The notes below the pieces were generated by a model. It was not told the DNA's origin. It worked only from the letters and a program-made list of their open reading frames with translations, and did not search any database. Below, piece by piece: positions 38,312 to 50,851 of a DNA stretch of 64,000 nucleotides. A program made the translations under genes and the position numbers. Position 1 is the first letter of the stretch, and each line of letters starts with the position of its first letter. Source of the stretch: Monarcha castaneiventris obscurior (Eukaryota > Chordata > Aves > Passeriformes > Monarchidae); NCBI GenBank assembly GCA_026261815.1, contig JAMPIT010000884.1, positions 12,041,001 through 12,105,000 of the forward strand, given 5' to 3'.

Positions 38312-41300
38312 AATCTGTTGCTTACCCTCAACACCAACAAGCCCTAGTTTGTAAAAAAAAAAAAATTGGAATATTGAACAAATACTAATGCAGAACTACT
38401 GTGAAGAAAGCAAAACATTTTTAAGGACAGTTTAAACTGCTATAAAATGTAGCACACCTATCAGTGCTTCTAATGTGAATTTTCTAATTTTCAGAAGTTC
38501 AGAGTTTAATGGTGGAATCTACAGGAGAGATAAACTAGAACTTCAGCCATGTTCTTGTACCAAATTCAGCTAGATCCATTTGGTTCCCTTAACGAAAAAA
38601 ATAAGCTGCTGTATTCTATGGTAATGGCCTAAAACACTTTAATAACACTATCACAAGCTGTACTGTTTCAGTGTTATCAATGGACAACACACTGTTATAA
38701 TTCATAAAGACTGTTTTGAGCCACAAAAGGGGAAAGAAGGAGAAAAGGATTCGTTGCCAGGTGCAATTTTCACATTCCAGCACAGAGAGAGGAGTGACCT
38801 GCAGAGTTGACATTTTACCTTCAGAAGGGCAGAAAGCCACTGGTGTTGCTGCCCAGGTGTGTGGAGGGACAGGCATCCTTCCCCAGCCCTGCATCCACAG
38901 GGAGACATACAGGATTGATGCTTTTTTGGAACCCTGAGCGTATCAGGCAGGGGCACGGATGCTACCTGTCATGGCACCCCATGTGTCCGAGGGATTAAGC
39001 TCATCCCCTTGAGCACAAACCGGCAGCCCCAGGCCCCTTTGGGAGAAACAGATACTGTACCTATAGGAAGGAGCTGGAAGAAACCATTCCACAGCAGTCC
39101 CCAAAGACAATTTGAGTACCTCAATATGCCACAAACAGATTGCCCCTGTCAGTGGCTGCTGGTGCAGGATGTGACACAGCTGTGGTTCCTAAAGCAAAGT
39201 ACAGCTTGCAATACAGCAAGAAGCCTCTGTTGCAATGCAGATTTTAAAAAGAGAGAGAAACCACTCTAAAAAGCAAGACACAGAGGTGCAGATCTAGGTG
39301 GAAAATGCTTTTGAAAATCCCACTTTCTACTACCATGACAGCGTTTGAAACTTTCTTACTGCTTTCCTGTTGTATTGATAATCATAGGAGACTGATTTCT
39401 GGGCTTCCCTCAGATTAAAAACACACACTTTTTAAAAACCATTTTTCTTTTTTGCATACATGCCTCTTCTTTTGCTTTTTAGTTTCATTTGTATGTTTGC
39501 CCATTAAGGCAAGACAACTCACACAGTAGCTTTCTGACAGCCCTGCTCTCTGTAATTCCAGAGTCTGTCAGCCTCCAAGACAGATGACTCAACAACCTAT
39601 TTCCAGTCAGGTAACTCATCTGTGATGCGACCAGTCTATATGGCTAACGGTTAAGAAATGTAAATCCAGTAGTCTGCACTACTTTTTTCCTTAGTTATCT
39701 AATGAATGAAACAGAAACAGACCACTGGTAAAAATGGCAAACAAATTAGGCAGTTATGCAAAGTGAAAGGGGTACTCAGAAGCTAGTCTAGGTATTAGAC
39801 TCCAATAAGCAGAGCTCATGCAGACTGCAGAATTTAAAAGCTACTCTTGAGGACTACTAGGAGCTACAGGTACTATTGCCTCCAAACTTTCCTGTTCAGA
39901 CTGATCTTAAAAAATTCACTAGAGCTGAAAGCATTGAGAACCTCTGAAAAGAGAAAACAGATTTGAGGAAACTGAGCCTACATATTGGGGAAGAAATTGC
40001 ACTCTGACTTAACTTCAGAAACAAGCTTACGCTATCTAGGCACAACAGAATAATTAACACTGTGAAAGCTACATCTCCAGATACTAAGGTATCTTCTATT
40101 GAGAAAAGTTCAATTGATGACTTTGGAAAGAAAAACAGAACAAGCATCCTGACCTCAGTAGTTTGCTGTCTAACGCTTTGATCTACAGTCTGCAGTAATT
40201 AGTATTTCATAGTTTCAAACTGTGCCTAATATTAGCCCCCATTCATAAAAGAATGATCAACTATCCTGGCTGGTAACTGTTAAGCCTGGAAAGGAATCTG
40301 ACTTAATAAAAGAGAGGGTAAGAGTTCAGAAACTTCTAAAGGCTTGCACTGTTCATGCCATATGCAATTTATATCACAGGCCAGTGATGCACTCCTCATG
40401 CACACATTTACTATTCTGTTTGCTTACTTCTATCCCATTCTGCCTTGTCAATTCAGAATGACCTAAACTTTGGACAAAAAAGAACAGTCATAAAATAGAC
40501 TGTAGTAAAAAATAAGACATAAATTGAAATTCTTACACATTCACATATTATACCAATTTGCATCTAACAGCAAACCACATCATCTGATCTAAGTACAACA
40601 GAGAGAGAAAGACTTCAAGAGGGAATTTCCTGTGCTATGTTTAGGATGAATAAAATGTAGTAATTTGATCAGTGTACCTAAAGAAGTAAGTATGTATCAG
40701 TAAGTACTTAGTTTGTGTAGGTTTGTCAGTGTTTCTCTCTGTTGTTATTTGTAGCATTGTTCCACAAGCACTGGAGCATGTCCACACTGATTGTGTTTGT
40801 CTGTCAGGATGTTCTGCTGGGGGACTGTAAATACACACTACTGGCAGAGTTCAGCATGAAAACAGTGAACTCCAGAAATATTCGGAAAAATTTCCTAGTC
40901 TGACTGCAGCTTTCATGTTTTACAGGAGGCCCATAACCCCCCCAGTTTGTGGTTTCAGAGCGAGTTCCCCCACAGCCAGCCAAGCTCCACTTGGTGTGGT
41001 TTCCCCTCCTCTACCCCCACTGGACAGTTTGCTCAGGATTATACAATCTGATTTGCATGATTATATAATCTTCTTTTCAGCAACATCCCTCTGAAAAGAG
41101 CAAACAACATAATAGGAAAACCAGTAGCATAAGCCAACTCTTTCAAAACCCAGTGTCTGGAATGTGCAAAGGACACAAAGTAGGTGGGGAAAAAAAAGTT
41201 TTTTTGGTTCTGTTACCAGATTTTTCATACAGACCTTTCCCAGGAGCATTAATTACCAATGAATGCAAGCCATAAAACAATGTGAAACACAAACATCTCA

Positions 41301-42952
41301 GGTCTGCACTGCTGCCAGTATAGGGAGGGAAGCGTCTCAAGTTATTGTACAAGGGTTGTTACTTCTTCAACAGAAGTTACTTTGGGGCATTGTTAAGAAT
41401 TCTCAGATGGTTTTTTCTCACTCTGGCTTAAAACACTGGCAGGCAGGTGCTGCCACTCCTGCTATTTTGACACTGGTTTTGTCTTGTAGCTGTTTGAACT
41501 CACAGCTTCAACAACACAATTCCAGTGATCCGAAGTCTCAGTTCTATTGCACAGAAGTATAAACAGAGTCCTAGCTGATACAGATGCCTCCACTCCTTGT
41601 CTCTTCTTTCAAACACTTCAGACTTTGTCTTAGGACGTTGTGTAAGTGAAGACTGTCATATCCCAATCTGCAAACAGGCTCTTCTGCTGGCTGCTAAAAC
41701 TACTTATGATGTCAGTTACTTCAGCAATATTCATCTAAAATTAATGCCTTATAAATAATCAAGGAGTAATCTGCTTCCGTCTGTCAGGCTAACCCCAAAA
41801 AGAAAGAAGTGTAACATTTTTGCAAGAGAAAAGAAATTAAGGATGACCTGACCTCACAAGCATGCTTGCCAGACAGTTACACACTCTTCCCTGCATGACC
41901 TATTTTTCCCTGCTCACACCACCGAGATGTTTCAAACAAATGGCCAGTAATTTAGGCTGCTTGCAACACAGAGGGTTGCCACCCAAACAAGACAGTTGGG
42001 CATCTTAATGGCTTTGTCAGGTTTCCAAAATTTTTAGTGACTCGTTATCTCTTCTCAAGTTGAAATAGAGCTCTATTTAACTGGTCCATGAAGGTCAATG
42101 TTAAATGTCTCACTTTTCCAGAAATTAGGATAGTGGGTATGGATCATACCCTAACATTTTGTTGCATATTACAGTGTGTGAATGGCCTGTATGAAAAGCA
42201 TACTGAGTACATACATGGCATTTTAGTTAAAACACGAAGTAACACAGGGAATAACTTACAGATAAAAAAAATGTCTATAGCTTAAGTTACGTGTTCCTAT
42301 AGGATAAGTTCCAATGCTGCAATACTTACAACCTGCTTTTGAAAGCTGCTCAAAATTACTCCCTAATGAATTCCTATGAGATTCAGAGAACATCTGTTTC
42401 TATTAATAGAATCAGATTCTGTACCAGTTATCAAGATCCCCATCAGCTGCAGTATGAACCACTGAACACCTGTGGGTTTTAATCTTTTCCATTTGAGAAT
42501 TCCCCAACTTTCTTAGCAGACATAGACCAATGTGGCATGATAGAACAGTCTACCTAAAACAGGTTACTTTCTCTGAGACACCTTTTATATCCATTAAAAA
42601 CATTAATGGTCCCCTAGTAGAAAATCACGGAATTATATTATGATCAGATATACACGGTCACTACAAGAAAAAGGCACAGATATGGTCATCTTGTGCTAAT
42701 TCAGAAGAAGAGAAGAGAAATCTTGTGGCAGAGAAGGACAAAGCAAAATGGAAACAACACAAGTGATGAGGTGAAAGAAAAATAGAATAAATGTGTGCAT
42801 ACAGAAGACGAGGCAAAGGACTTGCTATCCTCATGCTGGGGCTTGTATGTAAAGAGACAACACTGTGAAGTTGAAAGCTGGTAAATAGGAAATAACACAG
42901 AAAAGACGTGCTATTTACATTGCCCAAATATCAAACATCTTCTAGGAACCCA

Positions 42953-42972
42953 GGGGGTGGGGGGAGGGGGAG
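42953..42972 (+). repeat. G-rich tract
   Basis: Three G runs (5, 6 and 5) are separated by single T or A bases. Three long runs are not enough for a canonical four-run G3 quadruplex, but a two-tier structure is possible. Confidence 0.85.
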
Positions 42973-43177
42973 TAATAGCTGCATAAGCATCTCGTAGCAG
43001 GTTCTTCTTCCAAGGGATTTCTTGAAAACTACTGGGCTCTGACTCTGGCCCATGTGAGCTCAGGAAAGTCAGAGAGAACGCTGGCTGCACTTTTTCCAGG
43101 CTATATGCATATGTTCCTTAGCATGCAGAATGTCTCTGTATGTAATTGAATTGTTGTTTTTGCCTCTATTAATACGT

Positions 43178-43191
43178 ATGCAAATGAGTCA
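43178..43191 (+). promoter_or_regulatory. Octamer/AP-1 composite motif
   Basis: ATGCAAAT (POU octamer consensus) overlaps by one base with TGAGTCA (AP-1 consensus). The surroundings, TTAATACGT and TTAATCATAT, are homeodomain-like. No evidence of activity beyond the sequence match. Confidence 0.3.
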
Positions 43192-44606
43192 CTTCTGCAG
43201 CTGTGCTGTATTAATCATATGTGTGCTTCTGTCTGTCTGCCCTGCAGGCTCAGGGTCGGAGGGAGGGGGAAGAGGGAATTCAGTCTCTTTAACCTACAAG
43301 AAAACTCACTCATGCAGACAGAGGTCTGCTAGCAAACAGCAGGCCTGAGTTGCAACTGGAAGGCAGACAGGCTGGTCATTTTTCAGTCTTTTTTCATTTT
43401 TCATAGATATGAATGGAATCTGAAAGTTATGCAGAAAGGACTGTTAATCTAGATAAAATGAATATGCTACCACTGCTTATTCTTTCCCCTGGAGGGTGGA
43501 GGGAGTTTTAACTTGACAACCCACAGAGTAGCCAAGATATTGTTTTACCATGTGTATTTATTGCCTGTAAATGTCCACTGTGCATGTGCTCAGATATTCA
43601 CAGTGCTCAGTAAAACACATTTCTATGTAGTCTGCTGTAATCACCATCTTTCCTAAATTGACTGGATTCTGATAAAATGGTGTGATCCAGTTTTTAATTC
43701 AAATCTATTTTAATAGAATATATTGAATTTACCCATAAAGTTGTGGAAGATTCTATCAAAGGCAAGAATGGGCTATTTAAATGCCAACTACAAAGCACAT
43801 TTACCCACCATGAACAAGATTCATTTGAGCTGTGTTCTGTGGTTCATGCTTTTACACAGTCGAGCACAATCTCCAGTTCTTTGCAGGTATCAAGGAAGTG
43901 AAGACTAGTTGCATCCTGGTGTTGCAAGGCATGCTTTTGAGTTAATTGAGAGGGACTTCTTCCATTTAAAAATGTAGGGATTTTTCAAAGATGCTCTTGG
44001 CAATCAATAGCCTATCACCTCACACCTTACTTACATTAGTTTAATGAGTATCTTAAAACCATCACTAAGACTTCATAAAAAAATTAAGAAACCTTGGAAA
44101 GATAAAATTTTTCAAAGACAACTTACCCCACAAAAAACAACACAGAGATCTTCACCCTGGTTAGATGGTTGTAGCTTCTTTTACATGAAGAGTTCTGGGC
44201 CCCACATTCTTCTAGCTGAAGGACCTTGGTCTTCACTGATCTCTTTTGAAATGGCCATCTTGGCTACCCATTTGCAGTACAGGTGGCAAATATCTAGTGG
44301 TCAACACATTCACTTGCAAAGCCAGAAAGAAGTGGTAGGGAATAGAGAATCTGCATAATGCAACAATTTAAAACCTATTTAGAAGAGCATCCAACAAAAA
44401 ATGTTGCTTTATTACTCCTCTTATTATTGTTATTTGTGATGGCCATCAGAAACAGCACACCTATACACTGAGCTAATGGCAGAGGGACAACTGCCATCTT
44501 TTGGTTATGCTAATGAGAACTGTCACTTTTCATTTACTTATTTGTTTTTTCCCCAGATGTGTGTGCTCACAGTGAAAAACTAATTCCACTTTTTTTTATG
44601 CTTAAG

Positions 44607-44642
44607 TGCATGACTATTGCATGACTATTATAATATTATAAT
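44607..44642 (+). repeat. 11-bp tandem repeat running into a 16-bp palindrome
   Basis: TGCATGACTAT is repeated in tandem (44607-44628), and the second copy overlaps the start of the perfect palindrome ATTATAATATTATAAT (44627-44642). Confidence 0.9.
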
Positions 44643-47600
44643 TAAACTGTGCACTAATGATTCATTCCCTACGAATAAAGTCAGAGTCCAATTAATGAGA
44701 ACAGGTAGAGTAAAAAAACAAACAGGGAAAGGATACTGACTCCTGCTGTTGAAAAGCCAGCTTAGATGGTATTTAAAGGAAGACACTGCTCAGAAAAAAG
44801 AAGAAATAACCTTGCAGTGCTAAGAAACAGTTTACTTTCTTGTAAGCAAAGAACTGGTTATGGTAATATCCCAAAGTGGTCATGAATGCAGACTGCAGAG
44901 TAAATGAATAATGGATAAAGTATTGCCATCTCTTGGCTACATTCCATAGAGACAATAACGGGGCACCAGACTTCCCTTCATCAGAAATAATTTATGTCTT
45001 TGCAGCTCTGGCAACTTGACTGCCCAAAACAAGGAAAGAATGAAGTTTTCAATATTCAGATACATCACTACAGTGTTTGTACAGCTTTTACAGAGTCTTC
45101 TTTCACAGATTTGAGGTGTTGTAATAATCTGGCAAAACTGGTTACATCTACAGATTGAAGCACGAAATCAGAAAGAGGTATGCAAAAACCCTCCAATTAT
45201 TGGATGTGCTTGACAATTAATGCATGACAATATGGTAACATCTCTTTAAGAAAAAGGGGAAATTCTGTCCTCAGCAACATTTCAAATGAAACTTAAGGAG
45301 ATACTTCAGAGGAATAGCTTGAACTGACAAGTGGAGATGTATAGCTCAACCCTGCAATGGTGCAGAAGCCAAAAGGAAGCTGGTATGTAAGGGAAAAAAA
45401 ACCGGTATTTGACTGAGAAGGCTTTACTTTTACTTCTACTTTGTGCTTTACTTTTGTTTCATAGGCAACAGATGTTTTATGAAACACTTGTATGGCCATT
45501 GGAACACTCTGTCTCCTGATCAGTCATCGCATACTTGTTAAAGTGCTCTATCCTTTCCATTTCCTTCATGTAAACAAACATGGAGACTATAAATGGTTAT
45601 GGATCCTTAAGATACCTAGAAGCAAGGTTTTCCAAAAGAAAATCTGTACTGAGTCAGACACCTAAACAACAGCAAGACAAAGAACTTTGCAAAGCCCTCA
45701 AACTCCCTATTTGGAGCTTAATTTTTCTCAAAATTGAATCTCTTGCATCAGTGCCTGCTTGTGGCCCAAGTATTTCCAAAACTGTCGTCCAGTTTTTAAA
45801 ATTCCATTTAAATTCAGTCCTCGGTATGCATCTTACCCCACAACTAAGAGAATAGGTCTGTAGTAAGAAAAAATTAATTGACCCAAGTACTTAATATATG
45901 AAGTGGAAACTAAAAAATTGGCCAGACTGTTTAAGCTCTAAATATGCTTATCATCTTTATACAAACAGTCAGAGAATACAGGACTCTGTTCAGAACTGAG
46001 ACCCAGCTAAAATGCTTTCACACTTAAGACACTGACAGGAGGTTTTCTTGATTCATACAGTGACAGATTTGGACATGATGTTAAACACAATCACCAATAA
46101 TTATGAAGTCCTGTTTCATGCTAAGATGAAGAGGGAAGAAAGTTTGAATGCTGGCACTCCAAACTTTTTGAGGTGTTTTCTTCCAAGAGCAGATGTTTGC
46201 AGGAAGTCTGTATTACATCAGACTGCTATACTGTTTTGACAGGACACAAAATGTCCATACAGTAAGACTACACAGGCAGCTGTCATTATTCATCCAGCAT
46301 TATCTTTCAATGGAGTTATGGGTATATACAGCATTTGTGTAACTGCCAATTAATCAGTTATTGTCACTATCTGGTTATCAAACAAGCAATCTGGGAAATC
46401 TGAACCATTCCGACTCTCAATGGTGTGGATTCCTCTCAGTTTTAACACTGTGCTTTGTTTCCTAATGCTCAGAAACAGTGCATGAAATATTTTTTATCAG
46501 AAAAGAAACTTTCAGATAAAATTTTATTAAGAATTTTCTCAGACCTGTGAAAACATCTATTTTATACTTAGCTATGCCCAAGATGATTGGTACCAGAATA
46601 ACTACTTCAGTTTAGTTTGTGCAATACTTGTTACACCATATCTATGTTTACAGCTTTGAATGTTGATCTTCAAGATGGAAGAACTTAATTCCCTCATCTG
46701 CTGAACCATATAGGAAAATATCATGTTCATATAAGGCTTACAGCAGTACTTTTGAGTCATTAGCCTTATTCAGTAAAACACAGTGACAATTTATGTTCAG
46801 GTTTTTTCTCATTTATTTGAAACATAATCACCATCCTGTGCACCACTCTTGAAGCAAGACCAGATGATGTTTATGAGGGGAAAAAATTGACATAAGAAAC
46901 TCACGTGCTTACCCAGAGGGATTTTACCGCAGTAGTGCTCAGGACTGAGTTTTCTCATTAACAGAGGAAAGTTAAAACACTTTTTTTCCCCAAATGGCAT
47001 TTTTGTCATTAAATGTGTGAATGAGTGAATACACAGGGCTGATAGACATCACTTTATCAAGGGACAGGTTCAAGCTTGCACTGTTAGTTCCAGCTTTTCC
47101 AACATGGCCCCATCCATCTACTACCTTTGCAACATCTAACAATGTAAGTTTTAGCTTCCATTCTCGTGGAGTCATTAGTCTCTCTGTGGATACTGGAAAT
47201 CAAGGCAATCCCGCATGGCTAATTGTGGCAGAGATCAGATGACAGAATCTGTACACCCCAGTGGGGACTCAAAGGCAGGGAGAGAAATGGAGGGCTTCGG
47301 ATTACAAAACTGTCACTGTGAACCAACAGGGGATTTCAAAATGAGAGATTACATTTTCACTGACAAAGAGTTTCTTTGCTACAGAAAAAACAATCAGGTG
47401 TTAGTTCTTCTTCTATAAATACAGTGTGCATTTCTTTTACAGAAACAAAAATTTGATTTTGACAACCAGGGATAAAAAAAGTACTTTCTGTTGATCCCAC
47501 AGTACACTGCAAATGCCATGACCCGACCTAAAATTCTCTAATGAAATAACAAAGATGTGTTTATTGTTACACAAACAAACAAGAAAAATTTCTTGTCTTT

Positions 47601-49473
47601 GTCTTCACTGAGATAATGTTGTGTATTGAATTTTGCTGGGAGCAACAAACTGAGCATTGTGTCAGGTCCTTTGATCCCCCCTGCTTTAAGTACACAAAGT
47701 CTGAAAGATGAGTGATAGGAAGGATAGAGAAAGAAGAAGGAACATTCCACTTTTCTGACCTTTTACTGTCTGATGACCAGGCAACAGAGGATGTGTAGGG
47801 AGCACAAGAATTATAGGTAATGAAGGGGAATGTCTGAAGTAAGAAGAGTTCCTCCTTGAAGGAGACTCCAAAGCCATTTAAAGGTGAGTTTGGACCAAAA
47901 ACATCATGAATCTTTCTTTATGACTCAACAAAGTCATCACTGAGCTAAACTGGATCTGAATGGAGTTTGGAAGGCACAGTCTTTCTAGTCTATCAACTAA
48001 GTTCAGCTCCCTTCATGTTAACATAGATGAGCATCCATTCTGAGTCTTGTATGATAAAACCTTTCCAGAAGCAAATCTAGCCTGACGCTTCCAAATGGCA
48101 CCAGAAGTTATGAGGCTTTCTATCAGACACTGATAACTAAAAATCACTGTTAAGATGTGAAGAATCAATTTATTTCTAGCATATACATGGCCTTGGAGAT
48201 CAGATCTGAAAAATTTAAGAGAGTCTACTGAGTCAGTAATTTGAGCCTCTCCCACTGACTGGCTGCCAAACTCTCCCTCTAATTCCAGACATGTAGCAAA
48301 ACAGCACAGGTGAATTTGGTCACCATTTTCATTTTACTGTTCTCCTTTGCACAGAAACAAGAGGCCTTTGAGGTTCTGAAATTTTCCATAACCTAAACTC
48401 ATCCTAAGATATTTATGACTGCAGCCACTTTTGCACAAAGTCCACCTTTTAACAAGAAAACTGTCATTGTGATAAAGCCTATTTTAATCAGGATACTTCA
48501 TCCCACAGCATGCAGAGATACAGACCAAAGCTGGTCCTGAAATGAAAGTAAACCATCCTACCATCTTACTGGAACACTGATGCATCATTTTAGGACTAGC
48601 TTGAATGACTGCAAAAACAAGAATTAGAATCGGACCGTCGTTTTCTCATTGCTAGCTAGCTCCATGTTTGTTTTTCCTTTTTCCCTCCCTCTTTCTTCCA
48701 TATGTCATGTGTCTGACTATTATAAGCACTTTATCAATACTGATGTTACACCTCAAAATTCATTTCAGAGGGATGACTTTTATGGCTCCCATGATTCTTA
48801 AGCTGCCTACAGTATTTGTAACTCAGAGAATCAGAAACTAACACTCAGACAATGTTGCTTTTCATACAAAGGCACAATAGGAATGAATGTATTAACCTCT
48901 GTGGTGTATGGAATGTGTCAGCTTACACACTGACAGCTATTTCTGTGAAACTCAGCTAACTTCCGCTGGCTGTGTTAAAATAAAATAAAATTTAAAAAAA
49001 AAAATCTTCCCCAGAACTATATCCCATGCCCTAGTACGCTGGCCAAACAACTGAAATATCTGATGTCTACTTCATACTGATGTGGGCCAAACTGAGCTGG
49101 AGAATGCATTTCACACATCCCAGTTATAAATGCTGAGCCTTTCCAAGCAGGTATAAAGCTCTGCTGTTCCACGTGACTCGGCAAATAATAATGAGCAGGG
49201 AGATGCGTTTGCAATGGAGAGCTTGGGGTTTTTTATTGTTTCTAGAAAAGAGCGGCAATCCAGACTCTGCAGAATTAGAGATTATTTGGATCTTGATTTC
49301 CTCTCAGTTATTACTTGGCTTCATCCTACCAGCCGAGAATACACGGCAGGTAGCAAAATTCACACTGTGGCAATGGACCTCACATTTGCTTAATTCCACT
49401 GACTTGACAAGGGTTGTGTAGCTGATCAGGAATATCCAAAGACTTGCTATCATTAAGACCCATGGACACTAAT

Positions 49474-49568
49474 ACCTCCGAAATTCTGACATCTCCAGAA
49501 TACTCTGACAGTCTGAACCTCCGATACTCTGACAATTCTGACCTCCAGAATACTGACAGTCTGAATCA
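49474..49568 (+). repeat. Imperfect tandem repeat, about 52-bp period
   Basis: The block AATTCTGAC-(AT)CTCCAGAATACT-CTGACAGTCTGAA begins at 49482 and again at 49534. The intervening ACCTCCGATACTCTGAC echoes ACCTCCGAAATTCTGAC at the start. There are a little under two full copies, with sub-repeats of CTGACA/CTGAA. Confidence 0.85.
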
Positions 49569-49734
49569 GATACATCTGGCCACCAGGTAAACTCTTTATG
49601 TAGCTGAAAAAAACCCAAACCCTTTTGTATCTTTCCACCTGTTTTCTAATTGTCTATGTAAAATTAGAATAATCACTAATTATCTGCAATAAAGCAGTGC
49701 CTAAAATGCTCTGGTACCATAAAACACAGTAGGA

Positions 49735-49795
49735 GGGGCCTGTTATTGCTCTGAAGAGCTTACAGCCTAAAAGGACATAATCATGTTAACGACTT
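49735..49795 (-). mobile_element. Ancient interspersed repeat fragment (L2/L3/CR1-like 3' region)
   Basis: On the minus strand it reads TTAGGCTGTAAGCTCTTCAG followed by AGCAATAACAGG. This is close to the TAGACTGTAAGCTC-TTGAGGGCAGG block at the 3' end of old L2/L3-type LINEs. A second copy at 54742-54762 on the plus strand differs by one base over 21. Confidence 0.5.
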
Positions 49796-49897
49796 CTAAG
49801 CAGTTTAAAAGTGCTTGTCAGGACAGAGCTTTTCTGCCTGACAATCTATTTCCTTTTGGTATTTTACAGCCTGCATGAGAACGATCTAATGGAAAAG

Positions 49898-50457
49898 TGT
49901 CCTGGTTTCAGCTGGGATAGCATTGGCTTTCTTGTTAGTACCTGGTATGGTGCTGTGTTTTGGATTTAGGATGAGAATAATGTTTGATTAACACACTGAT
50001 GTTTTGGCTGTTACTAAGTAGTCCTTACTTTAAATCAAGGATTTCTCAAGTTTCTCATGCTTTGTCTGTGAGAAGCTGCACAAAACACGGGGAGGCAGCA
50101 AGGCTGGGACAGCTGACCTGAACTGGCCAAAGGAATATTCCATTTTAGAGAACATAATGTTCAGTTTATAAACTGGGGAGAGTTGTTCAGGAGGGGTAAA
50201 CCACTGCTTGGGAACAGACCGGGCATTGGTCAGAAGGTGGAGAGCAGTTGTTTTTTTGGGTTTTATTCTTCTCTCTTTTTCATTACAATTGTGGCTATTA
50301 CTATTATTGTATTTTACTTTATATCAATTATGAAACTGTTCTTATCACAACCCATGGGTTTAACCTTGTATTTCCCAATTCTCTTCGCCATCCCACTTTT
50401 GGGAAGTTAGCGAGTGGCTGTGTAGTACTGAGTTTTGTCTGGGGTTAAACCATGTCA
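49898..50457 (+). mobile_element. Solo LTR of an avian endogenous retrovirus, antisense to SOX5
   Basis: A 560-bp LTR starts TGTCCTGGTTTCAGCTGGGA and ends GGGGTTAAACCATGTCA. Its termini form an imperfect inverted repeat (TGTCCTGGTTT / AAACCATGTCA). Flanking pentamers AAAAG (49893-49897) and ATAAG (50458-50462) differ at one base and could be a decayed 5-bp target-site duplication. Internal blocks such as GTGCTGTGTTTTGGATTTAG, ACACTGATGTTTT and a TATAAACTGGGG box (TATAAA at 50167-50172) match the layout of a well-known songbird LTR group as remembered. The poly(A) hexamer region has decayed. No internal retroviral genes are present. It is plus-oriented, antisense to SOX5. Confidence 0.85.
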
Positions 50458-50506
50458 ATAAGAAAAGCAAACGTACTGCTATGAGGAAATTCGAAGTACA
50501 AAATTA

Positions 50507-50851
<345 letters not shown>

